Source: CAZPRW01 sp964577805
Lineage (GTDB): Bacteria; Verrucomicrobiota; Verrucomicrobiia; Opitutales; JAIRKQ01
DNA: 64,000 nt
Direction: 5' to 3'
NCBI GenBank assembly: GCA_964577805.1
Contig: CAZOAG010000001.1
Span: forward strand, 62,001-126,000
Made by a program: the position numbers and the translations under genes. This document shows positions 36,844-45,755 of the stretch, one piece after another (position 1 is the first letter of the stretch; each line of letters begins with the position of its first letter). The notes beneath the pieces are model-generated. The model was not told the DNA's origin and made no database searches. It was given only the letters and a program-made list of their open reading frames with translations.

Positions 36844-39800
36844 ATGAACGAGGCAGAGGCGATAGGGGTAGCCGCGGATGGCAAGAATATAACATGTGAT
36901 AGAGCGATAATCGACCGTATAAAATTGCAATTAAAGTGGCTTGGTTTCGATGTTGAGACCAGCAATGATTATGGCGAAAAAGTATTATTGCCGTTATTGT
37001 CGCAGTATGCTCAAGATGCTGATTTCAGCAATAAACAAATGTGTGGTGCAGATATACGTATACAAACATTTTTAGAAAAGTATTTACGTAGTTTCGGAAA
37101 TTATACCAAAAATGATTTTCTGCCATCATGTGATTTTATTTGTGATCAGTATGGAATGTCACGTGTGTTGTCGTTGCCTGAACACGATGATGTATTTCAT
37201 TCAGAATATGTTGATTCCTATAGATTAGTTAATGGAATACTAAACAATCCATCGACAGATAAACGTACAACGAAGGAAGTTTTTCATGTTGTTGATGGTG
37301 ATTTGCCAATTCCTGATGATAAAATTTCTGTTCCGAAAAATGTTTTTGCGAACATGTTATATCGTGCTTTTCATCCGGAAGAAAATATATTAACATTGCC
37401 ATTTACATCACAACAAAAACATCCTGCACAGTTATTTGTGTCTAACTATATGACGCCAGTAATATGTCCGGCAATACCAGGTATTCAAAAAGAACAGCGG
37501 ATGGAAATACGATTTTTTGTTCCTGCGAGCTTAGTAAGTATATTAGATTGTACGGAAAGCATATTCGGGAACGCTGGATCGCCGTTATTAAAAGAAAATG
37601 ATATTGCTTTTGACCCAGAAGTATGGTGTGGATATACTGGATGTATTGTTTTCGCTCCTCAATTGAGAAAATGCACAAAGAAGGAGTTAGGATTGCCACA
37701 TATTAGTGATGCTACTGATCGACAACGACGTGATGGCATGTGTTGGGAGTATGAAGATGAATTATATCATGATGGGAAACCATTTAAAATAATGGCACGT
37801 GATGGTGGTAAAGTAATAGTATCTATTGTGGCAGATAGTTATAATGGATATGGTAAGAAAGAGATAAAGACCCAAATGTCATACGTTGCTAATTTGATGG
37901 GGTTGTCAGAAGAAGAACATTCTGGTGGAACATTAGTATATCCACGTTTTGACCTAGGTGATGTATTTAATTATAAATCACGATTTGGTGATGAGTATAC
38001 ATTTGAGAATACTATAAAATGTTGTCGTGATAATATCATCATGCATGATGTATACGCTGTAGATAAAAAATATGATAATATTGTTTATTTGCCAGAGTCT
38101 GCAGAGTTTATACTGCCAACATTGCAAATTTCATGGAAATATAATGATGTAATAAATTCATTACCACTAGAAATAGGAAAAATATATGTAATGCCTTCTG
38201 GGTACCGTATTCATGTAGAAAAACCTGATGTTCGTGGTGCGCGATGGAAAATGATAGGAACGTCGTCGAATGGTGTATTTTGTTATAAGCCAGCGACTGT
38301 GTCTGGTGGTGGAAAGTCTGAAATAGCTAAGTCCATAGATGGATTTATATCATCAGGACCAACATTAGTACACGATTATAAACAGGATTTCGAACACGCT
38401 AAGGAGATTTGTAATAAAGACTTTTCTCGGCGGTTTAAATCTAAAGAAAAACATGATGATCGTACATTGTTGGACAAAAATAGAACATTAGGCAGTGTAA
38501 TAAAATTATTAACACCAAATGATTATTATACTGATGAATATAATGAATGGATAAGGTCTATTCCTCAGCATATTCTGACATTGATTTTTAATATCAAACG
38601 ATTCAGTCGTGATTTCAATGATGACGATTGGAGAAATTTATTTTCTGTTGATTGTATAAATGGTGCGTATGGTAATGAATTAAAATACAAACAAGAACGT
38701 CTATACGAACATTATTTGCGTATTGGGTTTGATGAGAATGACCGATGGAGATTATTTGCATTACGTGATGATTTTATTCCGTCAGAAAAGTTTCAATTGG
38801 CTGATGATATCACAGTTTCTACAGTATTTCCATCAAAGAATTTACCATATAGTATTCCAGGATGCGATTATCCTTCTGTAAAAATTGTTCATAATTGTGA
38901 ATATAGATTATATCAACGACCAGATGAAGCAATATTGCCTGGATATGACGTCGAGACAGAAGAAAATATGACACGTGAAAATCTTTTTACGTGCAATTTC
39001 CGGCCGCTTACAAGGAATGCCGTAAAAGAAATGATGAATGATAGTATCCGATTTGAACAGTATTCTGATGCTATGCAAAATATGTTGAAAAACTTTGTTA
39101 ACGATGAAAATGGGCCGAGCTATGTAGTTTGTCCTTCTGAACTACGAACAATGCCAAATGGCAATATTAGTAAGAATCAACGATATCTCCAAGATCGTGT
39201 TGATATGTGTGAACATTTTAAAACATATCTTGTTACATTATCTGCTCGTTTGTACCGTCGACATGATGGCAATATTGATATAAGGAAGTCTCCTGTTCAA
39301 TCGATTTTGTCAGGGAGAAGAAATAATCCACGTGAGGTTGGTGTTCGTCCATTATGTGTTTATGGTCCGTTGCATTATATGGAAACTCCGGAGTTGTTCA
39401 TGGAATATTTGTCAAGTATGACAGGGAAATCTCCGTCGACTACTGGTGCTGGGTTAGAAGGTGCGATGACGAAGGGACCATTCAATTGTTTAAACAGTGT
39501 ATATGATTTAAACAATGCATTGCTTGGGTTTATATTGACAGAATATGCTGGGTTTATGTCGTCTGCGGGATATGTTGGCCCAAAGACGCGAGTTGCTCAT
39601 GATATAACATATTTATTGCCAGAAATTTGGTGCAGAATGACCAATCAAGAACGGACACCAAGTTTTTTGATAGAACATAAATATCTTGAAAAATGTAATA
39701 ATTTTGAATACAATGGTGATGTTGTGCAAGCTGAGCGATTAGGATATCGTATTACAAGGAAGTTTGTCAGAGTTTTTGGTGCCCGTGTATTTTCATTGCC

Positions 39801-40281
39801 AGATACGATATTTACTGATGATATGCTTCGTCCAGAATGTCAAGACATGGATGTTTTTGTTGATAGCATGTCGACGATAATTGATGCACATAAACGAGCG
39901 GCGGAATTGGTGATAGGTGATGATGGTGCAAAAGATGCGATTCCTCCACTAAAAGCCCTATTATACGTTACAGCATATGGTGAATATGATGGCATGCGAT
40001 TGAATGATCAATCATTTCGTGAATTATTCCACCGTGACAATGTAATAAATAGTGATTGGTACAATGAACGACTAGAACGGTATCAATTATCACAGTTAGA
40101 ACATTTAAATGCAGGTAAATCACGACTATTAGGATTAAAGGGAGTATTGAGATGTGTTCCTGATTGGATAATGTCGCGTATGCGATCATTGGACAATCAA
40201 ATATCATTTGTATCATCGGAAAAATACATTGATGCGATAACAGGTACAATCGGCCAAAATGTATTTGTAAATCAATTATAA
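36844..40281 (+). CDS. Probable PPi-type phosphoenolpyruvate carboxykinase
   Basis: The length (1145 residues from the ATG at 36844) and several blocks fit the pyrophosphate-dependent PEPCK known from Entamoeba and Propionibacterium, which interconverts oxaloacetate + PPi and PEP + Pi + CO2. The P-loop-like VSGGGKSEIAKS lies at about residues 486-497 (K491). Other blocks are IVADSYNGYGKKEIKTQMSY, then EEEHSGGTLVYPRFDLGD; YGPLHYMETPELFMEYLSS, then TGKSPSTTGAGLEGA; and LNDQSFRELFHRDN. It is not the ATP or GTP form, which have about 530-620 residues. The frame is open from a TTG at 36832; neither start has a clear ribosome binding site. The small gene after it may be co-transcribed. Confidence 0.7.
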   Translation: MNEAEAIGVAADGKNITCDRAIIDRIKLQLKWLGFDVETSNDYGEKVLLPLLSQYAQDADFSNKQMCGADIRIQTFLEKYLRSFGNYTKNDFLPSCDFICDQYGMSRVLSLPEHDDVFHSEYVDSYRLVNGILNNPSTDKRTTKEVFHVVDGDLPIPDDKISVPKNVFANMLYRAFHPEENILTLPFTSQQKHPAQLFVSNYMTPVICPAIPGIQKEQRMEIRFFVPASLVSILDCTESIFGNAGSPLLKENDIAFDPEVWCGYTGCIVFAPQLRKCTKKELGLPHISDATDRQRRDGMCWEYEDELYHDGKPFKIMARDGGKVIVSIVADSYNGYGKKEIKTQMSYVANLMGLSEEEHSGGTLVYPRFDLGDVFNYKSRFGDEYTFENTIKCCRDNIIMHDVYAVDKKYDNIVYLPESAEFILPTLQISWKYNDVINSLPLEIGKIYVMPSGYRIHVEKPDVRGARWKMIGTSSNGVFCYKPATVSGGGKSEIAKSIDGFISSGPTLVHDYKQDFEHAKEICNKDFSRRFKSKEKHDDRTLLDKNRTLGSVIKLLTPNDYYTDEYNEWIRSIPQHILTLIFNIKRFSRDFNDDDWRNLFSVDCINGAYGNELKYKQERLYEHYLRIGFDENDRWRLFALRDDFIPSEKFQLADDITVSTVFPSKNLPYSIPGCDYPSVKIVHNCEYRLYQRPDEAILPGYDVETEENMTRENLFTCNFRPLTRNAVKEMMNDSIRFEQYSDAMQNMLKNFVNDENGPSYVVCPSELRTMPNGNISKNQRYLQDRVDMCEHFKTYLVTLSARLYRRHDGNIDIRKSPVQSILSGRRNNPREVGVRPLCVYGPLHYMETPELFMEYLSSMTGKSPSTTGAGLEGAMTKGPFNCLNSVYDLNNALLGFILTEYAGFMSSAGYVGPKTRVAHDITYLLPEIWCRMTNQERTPSFLIEHKYLEKCNNFEYNGDVVQAERLGYRITRKFVRVFGARVFSLPDTIFTDDMLRPECQDMDVFVDSMSTIIDAHKRAAELVIGDDGAKDAIPPLKALLYVTAYGEYDGMRLNDQSFRELFHRDNVINSDWYNERLERYQLSQLEHLNAGKSRLLGLKGVLRCVPDWIMSRMRSLDNQISFVSSEKYIDAITGTIGQNVFVNQL

Positions 40282-40297
40282 AGCAGGATATAATGAC

Positions 40298-40642
40298 ATG
40301 GATAAGATTTTTGATTTATTTTCTGAGCTTGCCACGAACAAACATACGAAAGATGATATTCGTAAATTTGTAAATGATGGAAAAAAATACCTAGATAAAG
40401 TGATGGAATTGTTAAAGACTGCTGATCCAGAACGTATATGTAATAAATTTTTGGAAGTATTTCCGAAGAGCATCATGAAAGCATATGACGATGGTAAAAT
40501 TTCCGAAGAGACATTGGAAGAGGTCAGAAAGTTCGGAGTAATATATCCATCCGAATTAAGTGATAATTTTTATAAATTGACAGCTGCTCTTTTGGAGCTC
40601 GCAAAATCTGAAAAAGCACGTTCAGGAGAGCCAGCAAGTTGA
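40298..40642 (+). CDS. Small helical hypothetical protein downstream of the PEPCK gene
   Basis: A 114-residue, charged and fully helical protein that I do not recognise. It begins 16 bases after the PEPCK stop with AGCAGGA upstream, so it is very probably in the same transcript. It has no signal peptide or membrane helix. It may be a regulator or partner of the upstream enzyme, but nothing in the sequence shows this. Confidence 0.6.
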   Translation: MDKIFDLFSELATNKHTKDDIRKFVNDGKKYLDKVMELLKTADPERICNKFLEVFPKSIMKAYDDGKISEETLEEVRKFGVIYPSELSDNFYKLTAALLELAKSEKARSGEPAS

Positions 40643-40822
40643 GAAATATGTGAGTTGTTTTGGTGTGGTTGTGAATTAGTTAATTGATGATTTAAAAACA
40701 AATTGGAGATTTATGGATTGGTGATGTAGCTTCAAGACCAAAAGCTTCAATGCCGTAGATTAAGGAATCTAAAAATATATTTTTAAAGTTGTTTAACCTT
40801 TTTTCGTTTCAATGAGAAAGGT

Positions 40823-40993
40823 ATGGATTCAAAAACATATGTGATCAAATATGCGAATGTTAAATGTCATTTTGTTGGTGGCAAAAAATTAACATACAGA
40901 AGTGCAGACAGGGGCACTTATGCCGTTGTCTGCAGCGGAATGTATAAAAGAGTCATAAAAATAAAGAAGCTGCCATTGTTCTTGAAAATATGA
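40823..40993 (+). CDS. Tiny basic hypothetical protein
   Basis: A 56-residue ORF starting MDSKTYVIKYANVKCHFVGG and ending KIKKLPLFLKI, strongly basic with alternating hydrophobic and charged residues (beta-like). A GAGAAAGG lies just before the ATG. Its TGA overlaps the ATG of the next ORF (ATGA). I recognise no family. The overlapping pair is the main reason to call it. Confidence 0.35.
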   Translation: MDSKTYVIKYANVKCHFVGGKKLTYRSADRGTYAVVCSGMYKRVIKIKKLPLFLKI

Positions 40994-41172
40994 ATAAATA
41001 CGCTGCCGGCAAGATTCTTATCGCGATGAGCAAGAAAGAAGGAGGTCAAGAGCCAGTCGACAAGATTTTAGCTGCTGTGGAGCTTGAATTTGCTAAAACT
41101 ATCTGTACTGCGATGAAAGAAGTCAAATCTGCCGATACTTTATCTACTACGCAACAACGTACATTGGGCTAA
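40990..41172 (+). CDS. Tiny hypothetical protein overlapping the preceding ORF
   Basis: A 60-residue ORF beginning MNKYAAGKILIAMSKKEGG, mainly helical and nearly neutral. Its ATG overlaps the stop of the 56-residue ORF by four bases, a coupling typical of real gene pairs. No family recognised. Downstream, to 41484, lies only non-coding sequence with a triple GGAAAT repeat near 41225. Confidence 0.35.
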   Translation: MNKYAAGKILIAMSKKEGGQEPVDKILAAVELEFAKTICTAMKEVKSADTLSTTQQRTLG

Positions 41173-41484
41173 ACCTATGAAGTTGGTAGAAGCCACCAAA
41201 AGGCCTCATCTTGTTACGAAAGTTGGAAATGGAAATGGAAATGAGGTCGAGGCCAAAAACTCACGTTGATGGACAAACAACAAACAAATTACAAAGCCAT
41301 AAACTTGGGATGCAACGGCGTATAGTGACTAACATAGCAAATGTTAATAAACATCTTGTTGGTAGGAGATCTTGATTTCTTACCAACACATTCATTGCAG
41401 CATTTGGGTACGTGAATAAAATGTTGGTTATGTCCTGAGCCTGTTGACTGATGTTGAGTAGAGAGAAATTATTTCGCGTGTGAT

Positions 41485-41518
41485 AAAGAACATTGATTTT
41501 CTTCAATCAATGTTCTTT
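41485..41518 (-). terminator. Long hairpin over the gmk stop codon
   Basis: Perfect 14-base arms AAAGAACATTGATT (41485-41498) and AATCAATGTTCTTT (41505-41518) with a 6-base loop. It includes the last codon and stop of gmk. The T run after it on the minus strand is short (three), so termination is probable but it could also act as an mRNA stabiliser. Confidence 0.5.
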
Positions 41519-42088
41519 GTTGTAAATTGCTAAAACTGCATTAATGTCATTTTCTCGTGATGTACTGTTGATTACATGGTCATAAAGATATGATTTTTGA
41601 GATTCTTTGCGTGCTGATTCTAGACGTTTTTGCAATGTTGTAGGGTTTTCAGAACTACGACCGATGATTCGTTGTTTCAATTCTTCTAGGTTAGATAAAT
41701 TGAGAAAAATGCTGACAATTTTATATGGGAAATTTTGTTTGTTATCTAATATTTGTTCGGCACCGTTGACATCAATTATCAATAGAGCATCTTTCCCTGA
41801 TTCTAAAATTTGCAATATTTTTATGCGAGATGACCCATAATGATTTCCATGGACTATAGCATGTTCCAAAAATTCACCATTTTGAATGTTAAATAAAAAC
41901 TCTTGTTTCGTCACAAAAAAATAATCAATCCCATGTTGTTCATAGTCTCTCGGTTTACGAGTTGTTGTCGTTATGATGCGCTCTATTCTGTCATTTCCTA
42001 CAATGTGTAATAATGATTCTCCTACAGTATTTTTACCAACACCGGATGGCCCAGAAAGAATAAATAAAATAGGATGTCGTTCTTGCAT
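41507..42088 (-). CDS. gmk: Guanylate kinase
   Basis: Phosphorylates GMP and dGMP. It has 193 residues. P-loop LSGPSGVGKNTV at residues 11-22, where the usual K-[ST]-T is K-N-T; the GMP-binding TTTTRKPRDYEQHGIDYFFV; and the Glu-x-x-x-x-His block EFLEHAIVHGNHYG. It is divergent from rpmH, sharing a 144-base intergenic region. Confidence 0.96.
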   Translation of the reverse strand: MQERHPILFILSGPSGVGKNTVGESLLHIVGNDRIERIITTTTRKPRDYEQHGIDYFFVTKQEFLFNIQNGEFLEHAIVHGNHYGSSRIKILQILESGKDALLIIDVNGAEQILDNKQNFPYKIVSIFLNLSNLEELKQRIIGRSSENPTTLQKRLESARKESQKSYLYDHVINSTSRENDINAVLAIYNKEH

Positions 42089-42232
42089 GGATATATTTTA
42101 CTCTAGATTAATGTTTAAAATTATTGTTTTCCCGATTGAAACATTTGAAAAAATGAGAAAATTCGAGTGAGTCAAGTATTGACATGTTCGTCATTTATTT
42201 TTCCCTACGGGAAGTATATTAGGAAAAGTATT

Positions 42233-42382
42233 ATGCAACCAACATATCATCCATCCAATTTGAAACGTATTAGAAAGTGTGGATTTCGTGCTCGTATGGC
42301 GACTAAGGGGGGACGTGCTGTCTTATCATCTCGCCGTCGAGTAGGAAGAAAAAGGATTTGTGTTTCACTTTGGCACAAGTAG
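42233..42382 (+). CDS. rpmH: Ribosomal protein bL34
   Basis: A 49-residue basic ribosomal protein: MQPTYHPSNLKRIRKCGFRA, then RMATKGGRAVL and RRRVGRKR, the standard L34 pattern. The ATG at 42233 is preceded by AGGAAAAG. An in-frame extension to 42167 is open but outside the family length. A TTGACA at 42179-42184 may be the -35 element of its promoter; I could not find a good -10. rnpA follows after 12 bases. Confidence 0.96.
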   Translation: MQPTYHPSNLKRIRKCGFRARMATKGGRAVLSSRRRVGRKRICVSLWHK

Positions 42383-42394
42383 AGGGGGTTCAAA

Positions 42395-42772
42395 ATGACT
42401 AGGCTGCTCAAGAGCCAGCATATTTGTACTCGATCAGATTTTGAAAAATTTCGTAAGAAATGCGCATGTTGTGTTTCTTGCGAAATTTTTTTATTGAAAA
42501 AAATAGAACGTCATATTTCGAATTCTTTGCATAGTGACTGTTTGCCAAGAATAGGAATGATAGTTTCCAAAAAGATTGGGTGTGCAGTGACAAGAAATCG
42601 TGTGCGTAGGGTAGTGAGAGAATTTTTTCGTACACATCAGGATTTGTTTCATCAAAATTGTGATTATTTAGTGATCACGCGCAGTGGAATAGGGGAGCGG
42701 GCCGGTCGATTTGTGTGGGCTGAATTGGAGCGTTGTATAGATAGAATTAATAGAAAGTTGTCTAAGAACTGA
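42395..42772 (+). CDS. rnpA: Ribonuclease P protein component
   Basis: A 125-residue basic protein that helps the RNase P RNA process tRNA 5' ends. The signature is the RNR motif: VTRNRVRRVVREFFRTH, preceded by IGMIVSKKIGCA. It is the usual partner of rpmH. The customary downstream yidD and yidC, and dnaA upstream, are not here. Confidence 0.95.
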   Translation: MTRLLKSQHICTRSDFEKFRKKCACCVSCEIFLLKKIERHISNSLHSDCLPRIGMIVSKKIGCAVTRNRVRRVVREFFRTHQDLFHQNCDYLVITRSGIGERAGRFVWAELERCIDRINRKLSKN

Positions 42773-42962
42773 GCAGTTCGTGGATGGCGGTATGTAAATG
42801 ATGATTTTTCAATTGTCCGCTTTCATCATTGATTATTCTAGTTGATAAAAGTGAGTCAGACTTGTGGGAGCAGCTATATATTGTATTGTAAATTTATTTA
42901 ATTTTTTATTATCCTGCTTAACGAGCTCTAATCTTTGTTTGTTGAATTTTGTCAAAAGGCGC

Positions 42963-42991
42963 TTGACTTTTTTTGGAAATTAGCGTATGCA
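42963..42991 (+). promoter_or_regulatory. Weak candidate promoter of the short unit before hppA
   Basis: TTGACT at 42963-42968, a 17-base spacer and TATGCA at 42986-42991. The start would be near 42998, giving a transcript of about 320 bases to the terminator at 43294-43321. Confidence 0.3.
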
Positions 42992-43070
42992 TGACCAAGA
43001 AGTCTAAATAGTTAAAATGTAAAAATTTAGTATAACAAAATAATTTCAAGAAAACATGGGAAAATACGAT

Positions 43071-43160
43071 ATGAATAGTAACATATGTAGCACGATTAAC
43101 ACAAGTATTGCTGATTCAGTTAACAGGCAGGATGAAGTATTTAAACGGCAGTGGGCCTAA
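43071..43160 (+). CDS. Possible 29-residue peptide or 5' part of a frameshifted gene
   Basis: The ORF starts MNSNICSTINTSIADSVNRQ and stops in CAGTGGGCCTAA. The next frame continues directly with PNDLGLASKIGQHGINVQKS and a Lys-rich tail up to the terminator hairpin. The two halves together look like one gene broken by a single-base shift near 43155, but either could be non-coding. Not recognised. Confidence 0.25.
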   Translation: MNSNICSTINTSIADSVNRQDEVFKRQWA

Positions 43161-43293
43161 TGATTTAGGTTTAGCGTCTAAAATTGGTCAACACGGTATA
43201 AATGTACAAAAAAGTGTGTCTCAATTTGCGACAGAACAAAAAAAGGACGAATTTGCTGATGCAGCAATAAAAAAAGCGCGAAGACAAAAAAAG

Positions 43294-43321
43294 AAAATCC
43301 CGTATCAATACGGGATTTTTT
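43294..43321. terminator. Bidirectional terminator between the short unit and hppA
   Basis: Arms AAAATCCCGTA (43294-43304) and TACGGGATTTT (43309-43319) with a TCAA loop. T runs exist on both strands (TTTTT after the hairpin on plus, and TTTTCTTTTTTT on minus), so it can serve both the plus-strand unit and hppA, whose stop is at 43374. Confidence 0.9.
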
Positions 43322-43373
43322 GTTACATTAAATTTTGTGTTGGTTTGTGCGCTACGGCAAACCAAAATTAAAC

Positions 43374-45566
43374 TTACCCAAGTAAGCTATGCGAAACAGC
43401 AATACTTACAGTAACCAATGATACTATTGTCATTAATTTCATTAAAATATTCAAGCTAGGGCCTGCGGTATCTTTAAATGGATCGCCAACTGTGTCTCCG
43501 ATAACAGTTGCTTTGTGGGCATCTGAGTGTTTTCCACCAAGGACTCCTGATTCGACATATTTTTTAGCATTATCCCATGCTCCTCCAGCGTTTGATAAAA
43601 ATAGTGCTAATACGAAGCCTGTTGATAACGCACCTCCCAGCAGTCCCAATGTTCCAGCGACACCAAAAACGAACGAGACAGCGATAGGGGATACAATAGC
43701 AATCAATGATGGGATAATCATTTCATGTTGTGCTGCTGTTGTGGCAATGGTTACGCATCGGCCGTAATCTGGTTTGGCCTCTCCAGTCATGATCCCTTTG
43801 ATTTCTCGGAATTGACGACGTACTTCTGTTACCATTTTGCTTGCTGCACGACCGACAGCAGTAGTTGTCAAACCGCAGAATACAAACGTCAACATTGAGC
43901 CGATGAACATTCCCATTATTACTCTAGGGTTTAGCATATGTACTTCATATGCTTGCATGATGTCAGATAATTTGGCGGATATCAATGGAATGTTTTCTGT
44001 TCCGATTTTGATAAATTCATGGCCTGCTTGCATCAATCCCAACTTAACCGCTTCAACATAAGAAGCAATCAGTGCCAATGCTGTCAATGCAGCAGAACCA
44101 ATTGCGAATCCTTTTCCGGTAGCAGCTGTTGTGTTTCCTAATGCATCAAGAGCATCTGTTCGCTGGCGTACTTCAGAAGGCAGCCCACTCATTTCGGCAT
44201 TACCTCCAGCGTTATCTGCTATAGGGCCATAAGCATCTGTTGCCAATGTAATTCCTAATGTTGATAACATACCAACGGCAGATATTCCTACGCCATACAG
44301 TCCCATTAGAATGTCGTGTTTGCCAAATCCTGAAGCACAGTAGTATGAACATACAGTGCCAACAACTATTCCAATTACTGGCAAGAATGTCGATAACATA
44401 CCCATTCCAAATCCAGAAATCACAACAGTAGCAGATCCTGTTGCAGCGTTTTCTGCAATAGTTTTCGTCGGGCGATATGCTTCTGATGTGAAATACTCTG
44501 TTGCTTTTCCAATGAATATGCCTGTCAATAATCCACACATTACAGCACCCCAAATGCCATATGCGTTAGGAAGGCCTAATCCGCGCAAAATTGCCAACGA
44601 TCCGAATGATATGCAGATGGAGCTGATTTTTACGCCATGTGATAATGATTTTAATAATTGTAAGCTGCTTGCTCCATTTTCTGTTTTTACGAAAAATATT
44701 CCAAATATTGAAGCTAAAATGCCAATTGCTCCTATTAAAACTGGGGATAGAACAGCGGTCATTTGTACGGCTGTATCGCACGATGAAAACGCCGCAGCTC
44801 CTAATGCAGCAGCTGCCAAAATCGACCCATAGTAAGATTCATACAGATCCGCACCCATACCAGCAACATCTCCAACATTATCTCCAACATTATCAGCAAT
44901 TGTTGCAGGGTTTCTTGGGTCATCTTCTGGAATTCCAGCTTCTACTTTTCCTACCAAGTCAGCGCCAACATCAGCCGCTTTTGTAAAAATACCACCACCA
45001 ACACGAGCAAACAATGCTTGTAAAGATGTTCCCATGGCGAACATTAACATAGTGTTAGTGACTAACGTTAGTTTATTTATACCATTGCTGTTGTCGCAAA
45101 ATTTATTCAATATTAAGAACCAAATAGAGTAGTCTAACAAAGCTAATCCAACAACAATTAGTCCCATTACGGCGCCGCTACGAAATGCTACACGTAATCC
45201 AGCATCTAATGATCGTGATGCGGCATATGCTGCGCGTGAAGATGCTGCAGTAGCTGTTTTCATGCCGCAAAATCCAGCGAACCCAGAAAAGAAACCAGCT
45301 GTCAAAAATGCAAACGGCACCCATTTGCTCTGCAATTTTAATCCGAATGACATGCAAGCTAGTATGGCACTAATTATCAAAAACACTACAGCTATTACTT
45401 TGTATTGCTGTTTTAAATATGCCATAGCACCTTCTGCAACTTTTGACGCTATTTCAACCATTTGTTCTGAGCCAGGGTGTTCATTTTGCATCTGTTTGAA
45501 AAAATACCTCGCGAACATTAGTGCGATTATAGCAACTATCGGAACCAGCCAAAATATATTAATCAT
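43374..45566 (-). CDS. hppA: Membrane-bound ion-translocating pyrophosphatase
   Basis: Hydrolyses PPi to pump H+ (or Na+) out of the cytoplasm. It has 730 residues and about 16 helices. The PPi-binding motifs are DVGADLVGKVEAGIPEDDPR and the adjoining NPATIADNVGDNVGD, and a second acidic motif near the C-terminus with GDTVGDPFKDTAGPS. The segment LGNTTAATGKGFAIGSA has Ala where K+-independent enzymes have Lys, which points to the K+-dependent class. I cannot tell H+ from Na+ pumping by eye. The ATG at 45566 begins MINIFWLVPIVAIIALMFARY. Together with the probable PPi-PEPCK it suggests PPi as an energy currency. Confidence 0.96.
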   Translation of the reverse strand: MINIFWLVPIVAIIALMFARYFFKQMQNEHPGSEQMVEIASKVAEGAMAYLKQQYKVIAVVFLIISAILACMSFGLKLQSKWVPFAFLTAGFFSGFAGFCGMKTATAASSRAAYAASRSLDAGLRVAFRSGAVMGLIVVGLALLDYSIWFLILNKFCDNSNGINKLTLVTNTMLMFAMGTSLQALFARVGGGIFTKAADVGADLVGKVEAGIPEDDPRNPATIADNVGDNVGDVAGMGADLYESYYGSILAAAALGAAAFSSCDTAVQMTAVLSPVLIGAIGILASIFGIFFVKTENGASSLQLLKSLSHGVKISSICISFGSLAILRGLGLPNAYGIWGAVMCGLLTGIFIGKATEYFTSEAYRPTKTIAENAATGSATVVISGFGMGMLSTFLPVIGIVVGTVCSYYCASGFGKHDILMGLYGVGISAVGMLSTLGITLATDAYGPIADNAGGNAEMSGLPSEVRQRTDALDALGNTTAATGKGFAIGSAALTALALIASYVEAVKLGLMQAGHEFIKIGTENIPLISAKLSDIMQAYEVHMLNPRVIMGMFIGSMLTFVFCGLTTTAVGRAASKMVTEVRRQFREIKGIMTGEAKPDYGRCVTIATTAAQHEMIIPSLIAIVSPIAVSFVFGVAGTLGLLGGALSTGFVLALFLSNAGGAWDNAKKYVESGVLGGKHSDAHKATVIGDTVGDPFKDTAGPSLNILMKLMTIVSLVTVSIAVSHSLLG

Positions 45567-45755
45567 AATAAATCCATCATCGAAAATTTTTACACAATAC
45601 CCACAAGTGGGGTTCTAAAGATGCGACAATCCAGATCAAGCAATAAAATTCAATAAAATATATCATTTTTGCGTGAAGCGATCAGATGTGAGAAAAAATC
45701 AATTACGTCGATGTTTAATATGATATTTAACTTGACTTTTTTAAATATGGATTAT

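Noticed and set aside
43108..43371. 87-codon ORF running through the hppA terminator
   Set aside because: As a full protein it would translate the hairpin; only its upstream part might be coding, treated as a possible frameshifted gene.
44356..44832. Long plus-strand ORF opposite hppA
   Set aside because: It is a shadow of the strongly coding hppA frame, with no start signal and no family resemblance.
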